This document shows, piece by piece, positions 43,381 through 53,964 of a stretch of 64,000 bases of DNA. This DNA comes from Siphonodentalium dalli. Lineage: Eukaryota > Mollusca > Scaphopoda > Gadilida > Siphonodentaliidae. Positions within the stretch are counted from its first letter, which is position 1. Each line of letters starts with the position of its first letter. The notes under the pieces were generated by a model. That model had not been told where the DNA came from, searched no databases, and saw only the letters and a program-made list of their open reading frames with translations. The stretch is from NCBI GenBank assembly GCA_032622095.1, contig CP136061.1, forward strand, positions 259,380,077 through 259,444,076, read 5' to 3'. Both the position numbers and the translations under genes were made by a program.

Positions 43381-44212
43381 CTAATAATTATATAATACTA
43401 TACGGTATAAGTAGACTAAATAGTCCCCCGCAAATCTGACAATTATTTGGGAAACACATTATTTATGGGCCAATTTGAACGCGATTCTGGTATTATGTGG
43501 TCAGTCTGTCTATCTGTTGTCGGCGACAGAATTATTATTTAACACGTATTTTCTCCAATTTACAAGAATCTTGTAAATTCTGGTATTTGGACAGCGTTGA
43601 TAACGTGAGAGAGGTTAGCGACGCTGTGCGAGCTCGCTAGAACAGGTATGGTATACAACAATACGCACGAGTTGGTTGTTTGGGGTTTACGTAAACTTTA
43701 ATACTTACTATTATATGGATATCACATGAAAATCAAAGCCAGTTATCGGTCGATCCACTTGTCACCAATGCGAGGTAACTCTTTTGTTTACGGAAAATCC
43801 TTACAGTCCCATATTTGGTTTCGATCTGTCTTTCAAGTGCTATATCCAGTTTGTAACAAACAGAAACATTATTCAATAGAATGTAGACCACAATTGGGAA
43901 CAGTTTACTGTCAGCTTACCACCTAGAATTCATAAATATCGAATTACGCTTTTGCTTAACAATATAAAACGTGATGATCACAAACGTCGGCACACTTCCT
44001 TGTTACAAATCAGTGGCTGATAGAGTTATTCCTCTTAGTTTGGTTCGTTTAACTCATTGCTCCTGTCCCGAATACGCACAGAATGGTGGATTCGCCAGGT
44101 CTGATCAGCAAGTTTATTTGGTAGAGATATCTTGTTACTTGTCATAATATAATGGCAATATGGAAAATGCAAACTGTTTGGCAAGGATTATGGTGATATT
44201 GTTGAGCACACA
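43381..44212. other. Intergenic, no feature seen
   Basis: Upstream of the iminopeptidase gene. No promoter element could be assigned with confidence. Confidence 0.45.
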
Positions 44213-44311
44213 GGCCCCTGGGTAAAATTACTAAAATACCAATATTGACTAATCCAGTGTACACTGGTATAGTCTATATTGGTATTTTAGTAAATTTCCA
44301 CAGGGGCTTGT
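44213..44311. repeat. Inverted repeat, arms about 40 bp
   Basis: CAGGCCCCTGGGTAAAATTA and CTAAAATACCAATAT mirror ATATTGGTATTTTAGTAAAT and CCACAGGGGCTTG. The centre is AGTGTACACT, itself a palindrome. Confidence 0.88.
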
Positions 44312-44326
44312 GGTTGAGCACGCCTT

Positions 44327-46221
44327 AGTGAACGTTCAGACGACCACGATATAATCGTAAGTGGAAAGATTTCCGTCGTAGGAAGTAACCGATAGTTGGA
44401 CTGCGCATGCTCACGTCAAAATCGTAGGTCAAAAAATAATATCAAGCACTGTTTGATTTTAGATACGAAATCTGAGGACCCCACCCCCCCCCCCCCTTCG
44501 TACGCCGTATTCCATGCCCTGTTATGAGGTACGCCGTATTCCGGCCCCTCTGTTAGGAGGTATTCGGTATTCCAAAAATACCGGTATTCGTACGCCGATC
44601 TTCGACACCTTCCAAAAAATGATCATAATAATAATATAAATGCGATTTTTGTCACAATAAATTCACGGTTTGACATACAGATCGTCGATCATCGTCATTT
44701 TATATATTTTTAGACGTTGACACTGCGGGATGACTGGCGTTCGTACGGCAATAGAAAATTTATCCGGAAATTTCCATATGGCTGTTAACTGGTATTCCGT
44801 ATTCCACCCTCTGTGTTAAGTGGTATTCCGTATTCCAGGGGGTGGGGGCAGGGATGTGGCTAGAGGGGTGTGTGGGGTGTCTCACCCCCCCCCCCCAACT
44901 GTGGTCAAATTTTTCAACAGTTGGAAATTTAATTTCACACCAGCAATGGGTTGAAAATGTTCTTGTCGTTTGATTTTCAAACAATTTATTGGGGGGAATT
45001 AATTGTTTTTGGACCAATATTTGCATATTTTCCTATTTTTTGTCAAAATTTTGGACTGAAATGGTCATCAGTTGGAAATTTTCCAACCTTAGGGGGGGGT
45101 GACAGGTTGGAAATTTCCAACACTTGGAAAGCTTGTGTTCTGGTCCTCCCCCGTGGCTAGTCAAAACTGCTACTAAATTTAAGAAAACAATATTGTCATA
45201 CATTTGGTCAACATTGTCATTGGAATTGTCATCATTTGGAAATTTTCCAACCTAAGCGGGGGGTGTCAGGTTTGAAATTTCCAACTCTAAGAAGACTTGA
45301 GGCTAGTCTAGATGCTAGGATTTTGCGATTTTCTTGTTCAGATTTCAAAATTTTCGAACACCGGGCCGAACCATGGTCGGCCCGGTGTGTCACTGTCCCT
45401 CCCCGTGACCAATACAAACCTGCTAATTAGTTTAACAAAACAATAGTTTAGTACATTCGGTCAAACTTGTGGACTGAAATGGTCATCAGTTGGAGAATTT
45501 TCCAACCTAAGAGGGAGTAAGAGGTTTGAAATTTCCAACACTAGGGAAGCTTCAGTTGAGGCCAGTCTAGATGCTAGGATTTGCGATTTTCTTGTATAGT
45601 TTTCCAAATTTTCTCACACCGGGCTTAACAAACATGGACGGACACAATGTCCTGGTGTCTTACCCGTAGCCGTGTGCATTTGTCTGGAGTAGGCTACTAG
45701 ATGTTAGGATTTATGCAATTCTCAGGTTAAAGTATCTGAATTTTCTTATACCGGGCATATAGAACAACATAGTTTATGAATACATAGGATATTAGGCCTG
45801 AGGACTGATGTGCAAATGGAATTATGCAAAACTTGTGTGTTTGGTCTGTGATTCTGATTCAAGGGAGGGGTGCAAATGGAATTATGCAAAACGTTGTGTT
45901 GGTGTGATTCCAATGGGGGGGGGTGCAGTTGGAATTTCCCAAGGTGGACAACCCCCCCCCCCCCCCCCCCCCAACGGAGACCCTCTAGCCACATCCCTGG
46001 GTGGGGGCCTCAAATCTTGGCGTATCCTTGGTTACCTCCACTTGCGACGTAATCGCAGTCGTGTGTACGTAAAAATGACCGTAGGGTAGTCAATCACATG
46101 CTTTAGGAACAACATACGATATCATCATGTACGACGACATCGTCTTGAACAAACTATCCACGATCTCGTCGGGCTCGATTACTCCACTTACGATTGAATC
46201 ATGGTCGTCTGAACGTTCACT
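44327..46221. mobile_element. Family H TIR element, host of a nested hAT-1
   Basis: The ends AGTGAACGTTCAGACGACCA and TGGTCGTCTGAACGTTCACT are perfect inverted repeats that continue with mismatches (ATCGTAAGTGGA / TCCACTTACGAT). Excluding the nested hAT-1 it is about 740 bp. The interior carries repeated GTATTCCGTATTCCA and TACGCCGTATTCC motifs. No coding. The TSD is not clear. Confidence 0.85.
44849..45999 (+). mobile_element. hAT-1 element, complete, nested in family H
   Basis: 1151 bp, with ends CAGGGATGTGGCTAGA and TCTAGCCACATCCCTG. The perfect 8-bp TSD is GGTGGGGG (44841-44848 and 46000-46007). The interior is collinear with 14295-15474 in opposite orientation, including the CCATGG-centred GC palindrome at about 45358-45388. 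Confidence 0.95.
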
Positions 46222-46715
46222 CATTGTAGACCATGCCATAAATCTCTATTATAGATAACGTCCGTTAAAACACTGGGAACATATTTGATGTTCTGACCGT
46301 TTCACACAGGGAACTTTATAGCATTAAATAAACTGTGTGACTTCTGTGAGCCGATATCGCAATAAACATTGAATTAATTACCCGGAAGAAATTCCACGAT
46401 TGTATAAGCGATTCAAAGCAAATTCGCTCACAAAATCACTTAAAGTTTGCAAATTCCGAGTTTGGACATTCACCTACATTGATATACATTATTAAGGAAC
46501 AGGTATCTAAGAAATGTATTTTTTGTTCAATGCTTTAAGCTTCCCTGTCACAACATCAAACAGTTCCCAGGTAATAAATGGGTGGAGTGTGATCTATACC
46601 AAGTCTTCTACGTATAGGGCAAGAAACTAAATCGGCATTTTTGTCCCAGTAGCTTCAAAACGTTGTATTATCAACTTATCCGGTGTATTAAACTGTGAAC
46701 ATGTTTTTATTGTGC
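46222..46715. other. Intergenic, no feature seen
   Basis: No feature supported. Confidence 0.45.
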
Positions 46716-47315
46716 TTAAAGGGGTACTGTACCCAAGATGTTGTTGTTGGTTTCTATAATCCCCGAGTCGGAGAATAATGTAACAACTTTTCAATTTTTT
46801 GAAAGTTTGTTGAGTACGAAGTATTGTTACGGATGGCAAATTTACCGGAATGCAAAAATACAAATTGTCGTTGTCGAGTAATTTTTGTAAAGTTTTCAAC
46901 CAAATGAATCAAATAAACATTATATTATATGGTTAGTAGTCCCATATACTCATTTAAGTTAGTGTACCGTCACTAGTCAATGAATGGCTTGGGTTTTCTC
47001 CCCGTATAAGCATAATGTTTCAAACGATCGTGTGTGCAATTGTTTTCCTAATCCGGTATCCCTCAATTATAATTTGATTACGTTTTGTACACGGAAATTC
47101 GAATTTTAAGAGACGCCATTTTATGGCTGGCGCCATAAAATCAATTTATATTAAATTATTAACTTTTAAATTATTAAATTTTAAGATAGCCTATTAACCT
47201 GAGCGTTTACAGAATACATCTTCGACTCAAATTACTTATATTTCTATATAGTATCGATAATAGATCGTTGTTATCACCGGGAATTTATTGAAAATGGCGT
47301 ACAGTACCCCTTTAA
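46716..47315. mobile_element. Family B MITE, complete copy 2
   Basis: 600 bp TTAA to TTAA, opposite orientation to copy 1: starts TTAAAGGGGTACTGTACCCA and ends GGCGTACAGTACCCCTTTAA. More diverged than the copies at 51193 and 57810. Confidence 0.93.
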
Positions 47316-47639
47316 GTTGCATCTGTTTGTAGTGCAAAGTGTATAATTTCCAATGGAGGGAGAATAACACTATATCTTAAAGATCGAGTTATTCCCCTTC
47401 CATTGAAAATACATTTTTAGTTTGAATTTTGTTGCATTCTGGGAGCCATAACAGGGGAAATTATTTTATGATTTCAGCTATTTTCTATTACTTTATAGGC
47501 ATCTTCTGAGACACAGACGTTCCACGTGGTGAAAAATTATATTTTAATCATATTTTATGGCATAGGTTGTTATTAAAACCGCATATCAATCAGTATCAAG
47601 GCACTATAAAAACAAGGGGTACGCATCTAAGATGCTTTT

Positions 47640-48425
47640 GTCGAGTTGTTTGGCAGTCGAACCAAACTGCTGCCAATAAGGTGCACAACTCCGGGGGAAA
47701 AAAGTCGGACGGTGGTATATTATTGCAATAGACCTATATACCTAACCATATATCAATTGAATCCATTAATATTTCATTGAGTTATCGCACTAACGGTGAT
47801 AAAATTGTTATTAAAATAGACAAACTAAGACCCATAACTCCGGAAAAAAATTCGGACAAACCAGGTTTTCGAACACGTCCGAGATATTGTTGCAGGAGAC
47901 TCATATATCAAATATTGTTGAAATCGGTTAATATTTCATGAGTTATCGCGCTAACGGTGATAAAATTGCTAAAAATAGACAAACTAAGACCCATAACTCA
48001 GCGAAAAAATTCGGACAAATCTGGTTTTCGAACTCGTCCGAGATATTGTTGCAGGAGACTCATATACCAAATATTGTTGAAATCGGTTAATATTTCATCG
48101 AGTTATCGCGCTAACGGTGATAAAATAGCGAAACATAGACAAACTAAGACCCATAACTCCGGAAAAAATTTCGGACGAACCTGGTTTTTCGAACTTGTCC
48201 GAGATATTGTTGCAAGAGTCTCATATACCGAATATTGTTGAAATTGGTTAATATTTGCGTGAGTTATCGCGAAAACGGTGAAAAACTAAAAACAAAAAGT
48301 CATCAAAGATGGATAACTCTTACCAGTAAATAGTCATTGGGAGCAACTCACATACCAAAATTCTTTTTAATCCGTTCACAAATGTCAAAGTTACAAGGCA
48401 TTCTTTAGGTCCGCCCGCCGCCCAC
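47640..48425. repeat. Internal 160-bp tandem repeat element, 4 units
   Basis: GAGTTATCGC(A/G)CTAACGG, GACAAACTAAGACCCATAAC, TTCGGACAAA, TTTTCGAAC, GTCCGAGATATTGTTGCAGG and AAATCGGTTAATATTTC recur at 47779, 47939, 48100 and 48262. The 3' end has CCGCCCGCCGCCCACCGCCG. The theme 'not-quite-coding repeats with ACTCCGG-AAAA-TTCGGAC' recurs in 54281-55037, so the two probably belong to one element class that I cannot name. Confidence 0.8.
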
Positions 48426-48792
48426 CGCCGCCCGTCCCTCGTCAAACCATCAAAAACTCAACTAAAAATAATCGGTGAATCGAAAATTAAGTGGGCCTTA
48501 AATATAACTTTCCACCTATTTTTCCTCAGATTGATTCAGCTAGGGATTTCGATGTTCCGTAAATACTCACATAATACAACCCTACATCCTGGCGTGAGCA
48601 TGGAGGGAATAATGATCCATAAACTTGACAGATATTTATTCATTGAAGAAAATATAGCAACCCGTCTATAAATGCAAATAACATAATATAATTCAACATT
48701 TTCTTCAAATATGAAGGCAAAATTCTAATAAAACAACATGAACAGATATAAAATTTGTTTTCTGCTTTGCAGTTAAGACGGTCAATTGCAGA
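48426..48792. other. Intergenic, no feature seen
   Basis: No feature supported. Confidence 0.45.
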
Positions 48793-49053
48793 TTACCCTT
48801 TCATGACTGGAGCTTCCTAAATGTTGCGAAAACCTTATGCCAATGCATTCTCTTATGTATGTGAGTATCACATAGAGAGCCTCGCATATATAAGAGAATA
48901 CAATGGCCTAGCAATATTTACCTTGACCTTGTAAGCCAGTGCATTATCTTATATATGCGAGGCTCACTATGAGAGACTCGCATATATAAGAGAATGCAAT
49001 GGCACAGGGTCTTTAATGCTGCACCAGCGCAGCTCCCGTCATTAAATGGTTAA
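48793..49053. mobile_element. Family D MITE, copy 1
   Basis: Left end TTACCCTTTCATGACTGGAG (first TTAA mutated to TTAC), right end CACCAGCGCAGCTCCCGTCA to TTAA at 49050-49053. It contains two consecutive hairpins of the CCAATGCATTCTC / CCAGTGCATTATC type joined by ATATTTACCTTGACCTTGTA. Confidence 0.85.
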
Positions 49054-49320
49054 AGGAAGCGAAACAGTTAACCCCTTCTTTACTAAATGGAATCTCCCAT
49101 TCAATTATAAAAGTATTCACTGGAATGGTCTATTATTCATTTGGATGGATGTTCAGGTAATAAAAGAAGACAACAGCCAGACGAAAAGATAATAGAAATG
49201 GAGAAGGATTAAATTTCATTGGTGGGAAATGTTCAGATAATAAGATCAACAAACGACAAAACATCACAACTAATCGGGTCCTACAAAACAACACAAATGC
49301 ACATAAACATTACGGTTACA

Positions 49321-49562
49321 TAAGGATTAACTGTCATGTGGACTATTTTTATGGAGATGTAACGGTGAGGTAAGTGGTCATAACTTGTATGTAAAACCCT
49401 TCGGGTTTTACACAAGTTATGTGGACTGTTTTTATGGAGATGTAACGGTGAGGTAAGTGGACATAACTTGTGTAAAACCCGAAGGGTTTTACATACAAGT
49501 TATGACCACTTACCTCACCGTTACATCTCCATAAAAATAGTCCACATGACAGTTAATCCTTA
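49321..49562. repeat. Perfect 102-bp inverted repeat, 38-bp spacer
   Basis: 49321-49422 is the exact reverse complement of 49461-49562. The 38-bp spacer (GGACTGTTTTTATGGAGATG ...) is itself a copy of the middle of the arm with one substitution. Each arm also contains the small hairpin AAAACCCTTCGGGTTTT. Perfection over 102 bp implies a very recent event or gene conversion. Confidence 0.97.
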
Positions 49563-50335
49563 TATTTATATACATTTAGCGAAAAAGCCACTTTTGTAAA
49601 TTTATTTAAATCGAAAAGTGTATCGTGACAAGATCAGCCCAAAATACCCAATAGCACCCTTGGCAAAAGTTAATAGGAACAATTTCTCTTCATATTGAAA
49701 CCCGATGATGTATTAAGTCAGTCCTGCGCGAGTCCAAATGCGCCCAAAACATTACGCATTCGTCTTTCCAAACCTAATGACGTATCGATTGTGTTATTAG
49801 CTTGGTGTTATGAGGCGTTGCGCATTCACCGAGAAATAACTGCAACTAGCCATGTGGGCGCCGACCAATCAGAATGCTGGATTTAGTGATGACAACACTT
49901 AGTGTGTAAATATAGTGGAATAATGAGTAATCTTAGCTAAGACTGCTCTGTAGAGATGTCCTGTTTGATTTGACACCACATAATCATAGCTGTATGTTTG
50001 CTATATCCAAAAAATAATTAGATCGGACACATGAGCCCATTAATAGGAGGATTTGATGGCCAGATATCAGTTTTCAAAAAGAGTAAGTTGAAGTTTTGAA
50101 TAAGCGAGATCACTGAGTTGTGGCCGTAATGGATTCATCCAGCCCCGTTCTACGGTTTAAGTGCTACAGGTCAAAGTTCTGGAGGTGCATTCCATACATG
50201 GAACTTTAGAATATTCATGATTCCATATATGGGGCTTTTGAATATTTGAAATTTTGCATGTTGAAACCATTATTATAGAAACAAAACTGTTACAGTTGAT
50301 GATAGTTGTTTTACAGACTGAGTGCCTTTAAACAT
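49563..50335. other. Intergenic, no feature seen
   Basis: No feature supported. Confidence 0.45.
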
Positions 50336-50713
50336 TTAACCCTTCCATGACTGGAGCTTCCTGTAGGGATCCCCATACAGGTGGCAGCTTGTATTGCTGA
50401 GTGTCGTCTGTGAGGGTCTGTGAGGGGCTCTATAAGGGTAGTTTAACTCTTCCATGACTTGAGCTTCCTAAAAAAAATTGAAAACCCTGTACCAATGCAT
50501 TCTCTTATATATGCCCATAGGGAGCCTCACATACATGTATATAAGAGAATACATAGGTCTAACAATATTTACCTTGACCTTGTAAGTCAGTGCTTTCCCT
50601 TATATATGCGAAGCCCCCTATGGGAAACTCGTATATATAAGAGAATGCACTGCACAGCAGCACAGGGTCTTTAATGCTGCACCAGCGCAGCTCCCCCCTT
50701 ATGAAAGGTTTAA
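50336..50713. mobile_element. Family D MITE, copy 2 with a duplicated left end
   Basis: A complete element spans TTAA 50443-50446 to TTAA 50710-50713, with left end CTCTTCCATGACTTGAGCTT, two hairpins and the right end GCAGCTCCCCCCTTATGAAA. A second left end (TTAACCCTTCCATGACTGGA, 50336) lies 107 bp upstream, followed by GTGTCGTCTGTGAGGG, suggesting an older element interrupted or replaced by the younger one. Confidence 0.85.
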
Positions 50714-50767
50714 CTCTGGAAAAGCACCATTTTTAAGTAAAAGGAAGGCACCAAACTATACCTATTA

Positions 50768-51805
50768 TTAAAGGTAATCAATCCAAATCGATGGTCCCCA
50801 TATAATCAGATTACAACAACAACAACATTTTTAGAAATGCCGCTTCAGTTATTAGAATTGATTAATTGCCCAAAAATAATGCTAAGTTGCTGACCACTGT
50901 CAACTATAGTATAAAATTGCCTGAAACGTGTTATTTATCAACATATTGTTTGACGAAATTTGGCCTTATTATCAACAGATAGCTTCTTGATTTTAGGGTT
51001 ATCCATCTTCATCCACAATTTCGTCTGAGACATTCCCGGCTGTTTGCTGGGCCACTATTAATTCTTCATGGTGAAAAATAATAGATTTCAAAAATCGATA
51101 TCTAATAACTCTGAGCTTTGATAGGTGGGTTCCTCGACTCGAATCAAATATTTTTTACCCCCGAATCCAAATAAATAGTAATTGATGGGCGCTTAAAGGG
51201 GTACTGTACCCCAAATGTTGTTGTTGGTTTCTATAGTCTCTGAGTCGGAGAATAAGGTAACAATTTTTTCATTATTTGAAAGTCTGTTGAGTACGAAGTA
51301 GTGTTACGGATGACAAATTTACCGGAATGCAAAAATACAAATTGTCGTTGTCGAGTAATTTTTGTACAGTTTTCAACCAAATGAATCAAATAAAAGTTAT
51401 ATTATAGGCATACTAGTCCCATATAATCATTTAAGTTGTTATTGTATCGTCGCTAGTCAGTGAGTGGCTTGAGTGTTCTCCCCGTATCATCATAATATTT
51501 TAAGCGATCGTGTGTGCGATCGGTTTAACAATCCAGTACCCCTCAATTACTTTGTTTGATTACGAAAATTCGTAATTTAATTGACGCCATTTTATGGCTC
51601 CAGTCATAAATTCAATTTATATCAAATTATTAACTTTTAAATTATTAAATTTTAAGATAGCCTATTAACCTGAGCGTTTACAGAATACATCTTCGACTCA
51701 AATTACTTATGTTTCTATATATTATCGATATTAGATCGTTGTTGTCACCGGAAATTTAATGAAAATGGCGTACAGTACCCCTTTAATCGCATTATGCATC
51801 TTTAA
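50768..51805. mobile_element. Family C MITE, interrupted by a family B element
   Basis: Left end TTAAAGGTAATCAATCC at 50768, right end degraded but ending TTAA at 51802-51805. The middle matches 52884-53931 (AATAATGCTAAGTTGCTGAC, GATTTTAGGGTTATCCATCT, GGTGGGTTCCTCGACTCGAA). The insert at 51193-51786 sits close to the right end. Confidence 0.82.
51193..51786. mobile_element. Family B MITE, complete copy 3, nested in family C
   Basis: 594 bp, TTAA to TTAA, ends TTAAAGGGGTACTGTACCCC and GGCGTACAGTACCCCTTTAA. Opposite in orientation to copy 1. Confidence 0.95.
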
Positions 51806-51825
51806 AAGGTAGATCATATTATAAT

Positions 51826-52173
51826 TTAACCCTTCCATCACTGGAGATGCCTGCAATTTTACGAAAACCCTGTGCCAATGCATTCTCTTATATATAAGAG
51901 AATACATTGGCCTGACAATCTTGACCTTGTAAGCCGGTGCATTCTCTTATATATAAGAGAATACATTGGCCTAACAATCTTGACCTTGTAAGCCGGTGCA
52001 TTCTCTTATATATAAGAGAATACATTGGCCTAACAATATTTACCTTGACCTTGTAAGCCAGTGCATTCTCTTATATATGCAAGGCTCCCTTTGGGAGACT
52101 CACATATATAAAAGAATGCATTGGCACATGATCTTTAATGCTGCACAGCGCGGCTCCCGTCCTGAAGGAATAA
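51826..52173. mobile_element. Family D MITE, copy 3, with internal triplication
   Basis: Starts TTAACCCTTCCATCACTGGA. The unit TGCATTCTCTTATATATAAG, AGAATACATTGGCCT and AACAATCTTGACCTTGTAAG is repeated about three times before the final hairpin. The right end CACAGCGCGGCTCCCGTCCT is degraded. The first hairpins have lost their central loops, leaving directly abutting arms. Confidence 0.85.
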
Positions 52174-52228
52174 ACATGTTTTAGTCAAGTTAAATGGGGC
52201 ATCTATAGACGTGATAAACATGTGAATC

Positions 52229-52658
52229 CAAGCCTGCATATAGAGTGTCTGTCATTTGTAGAATGAGGTCCCCAGAGGGTGGATTTAGTGCTGCTATCCC
52301 GCACAGCAGGCTACAGTAACCAAATTCACCCTCTGGGGGCCTCATCTTCAGGGTAGTATTCTATAGCCTCAAATTAACATCGTTTTAGTTGCAATGTACT
52401 TTTTCCCTTCTGTTCAGTTTATATATCTCCTAATTTGTATATGATAAATTTCATAATTGAAGTGACTAATGGGCGAACATCACCAACTTCAACTGGGGAA
52501 CTTCAATCTAGGTCTCCCATATCAGTTGAGGCCTAAGTAGAATAAGGTCACCAGAGGGTGATTTTGGTGGTGCTAGCCTGCTGTGCGGGATAGCACCACT
52601 AAATTCACCCTATGTGGACCTCATTCTGCAAATGTCAGACACACTATATCCAGGCTTG
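52229..52658. mobile_element. hAT-like hairpin element (family K), complete
   Basis: 430 bp, ends CAAGCCTGCATATAG and CTATATCCAGGCTTG, perfect 8-bp TSD TGTGAATC (52221-52228 and 52659-52666). Each half holds a hairpin: GAATGAGGTCCCCAGAGGGT ... CACCCTCTGGGGGCCTCAT, and AGGTCACCAGAGGGTGATTT ... CACCCTATGTGGACCTCATT. No coding capacity of its own. Confidence 0.92.
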
Positions 52659-52883
52659 TGTGAATCCAACAAGAATGTTCAAAGCTATGCTTTTCTGCAG
52701 CAATATAATAAAGCTGCTTAAAAGTAAATCAGCTTATTTGTTTATATTAAAATTGCTTACAAGCAGTCTGTACATAATCATGAATTAAAGGAGTATTTCC
52801 CCACTATGTACATACAACACAAACAAAAGACTGACAAAATATTCAATACATGTATGCCTTTACATAATAAACAATTTCAGATA
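52659..52883. other. Intergenic, no feature seen
   Basis: Short AT-rich spacer. Confidence 0.45.
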
Positions 52884-53931
52884 TTAAAGGTACTCAATCC
52901 GATCAGATGGTCCCCATACCATCAAGATACAACAACAACATTTCTTCAAAATACGCTTTAGTTATCAGAATCTATTTATTGCAACAAAATAATGCTAACC
53001 ACTGTGCTAATCAACTATGTTATAAAATATCCCAAAACTTTTTATTTATCAACATTTTGTTCAACAAAATATGGCCATATTATCACTAAAGTAGCAAATA
53101 ATTTTACTGTATTACCACTTGATTTTAGAGTTGTCCATCTTCATCCGCAATTTTGTCCGAGACCCTCCATTTGACCATGTGTTTCTGGGCCACATATTAT
53201 TACACATCTCGATAAATAACAAACTTCAAAAATTGATATCTGATCACTGGGAGCTTTGATAGCACGGGGGGAGAACTGCGACGTGAGGATCGGTGGCATT
53301 CCGATAAAGAGACGGTGGAAATCCGATAAACGAGACGGTTCGCTTTCGGCGACAAACGAGATGTTCTTCGTGTTTGGGCATTCAAACGGAATTGCCGTGA
53401 CAAATCATGTTTCATATCATCATATAGTTATTTTAGTTACTAATATCCATCAAAATCTAGACGCTACAGTGAGTAAAACCAAGAGAATCGCAATTTAAAA
53501 GTCACGCGACTGTTCGTTTTCCAATAAAAACGAACTGTAGCGTGTCTTTTATCGGAAAACGAACCATCGCGTGACATTTAAATGGCTATTCTCTTGTTTT
53601 TAGTCACTGTAGCGTCTAGATTTTGATGGATATTAGTAACTTAAATAACGATATGATGATATGAAACCTGATTTGTCACGGTAATTCCGTTTGAATGCCC
53701 AAACACGAAGAAAATCTCGTTTGTCGCCGAAAGCGAACCGACCCGTTTATCGGATTTCCACCGTCTCTTTATCGGAATTCCACCGTCTCTTTATCGGAAT
53801 GCCACCGATCCTCACGTCGCAGTTCTCCCCCCGTGGATAGGTGGGTTCATCAACTCGAATCAAATATTTTTAACCCCCGAAGCCAAAGAAATAGTAATTT
53901 AGGAGCGTCTGATCGGATTGAGTACCTTTAA
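52884..53931. mobile_element. Family C MITE, interrupted by a foldback element
   Basis: Ends TTAAAGGTACTCAATCCGAT and ATCGGATTGAGTACCTTTAA are perfect inverted repeats beginning in TTAA. The interior is collinear with 7831-8201 and 50768-51805. The 573-bp foldback at 53263-53835 is an insertion. Confidence 0.93.
53263..53835. mobile_element. Foldback element with arms of about 260 bp
   Basis: Almost the entire 573 bp is one inverted repeat centred near 53540: CACGGGGGGAGAACTGCGAC at the left, its exact complement at the right. It is flanked by a 5-bp duplication GATAG (53258-53262 and 53836-53840). The uninterrupted target CTTTGATAGGTGGGTTC is seen at about 51118-51134 in another family C copy. 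The right arm has one extra 24-bp unit (CCACCGTCTCTTTATCGGAA). Confidence 0.94.
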
Positions 53932-53964
53932 GTAGTAAACACACAACAGGATGTTTTATCTATA

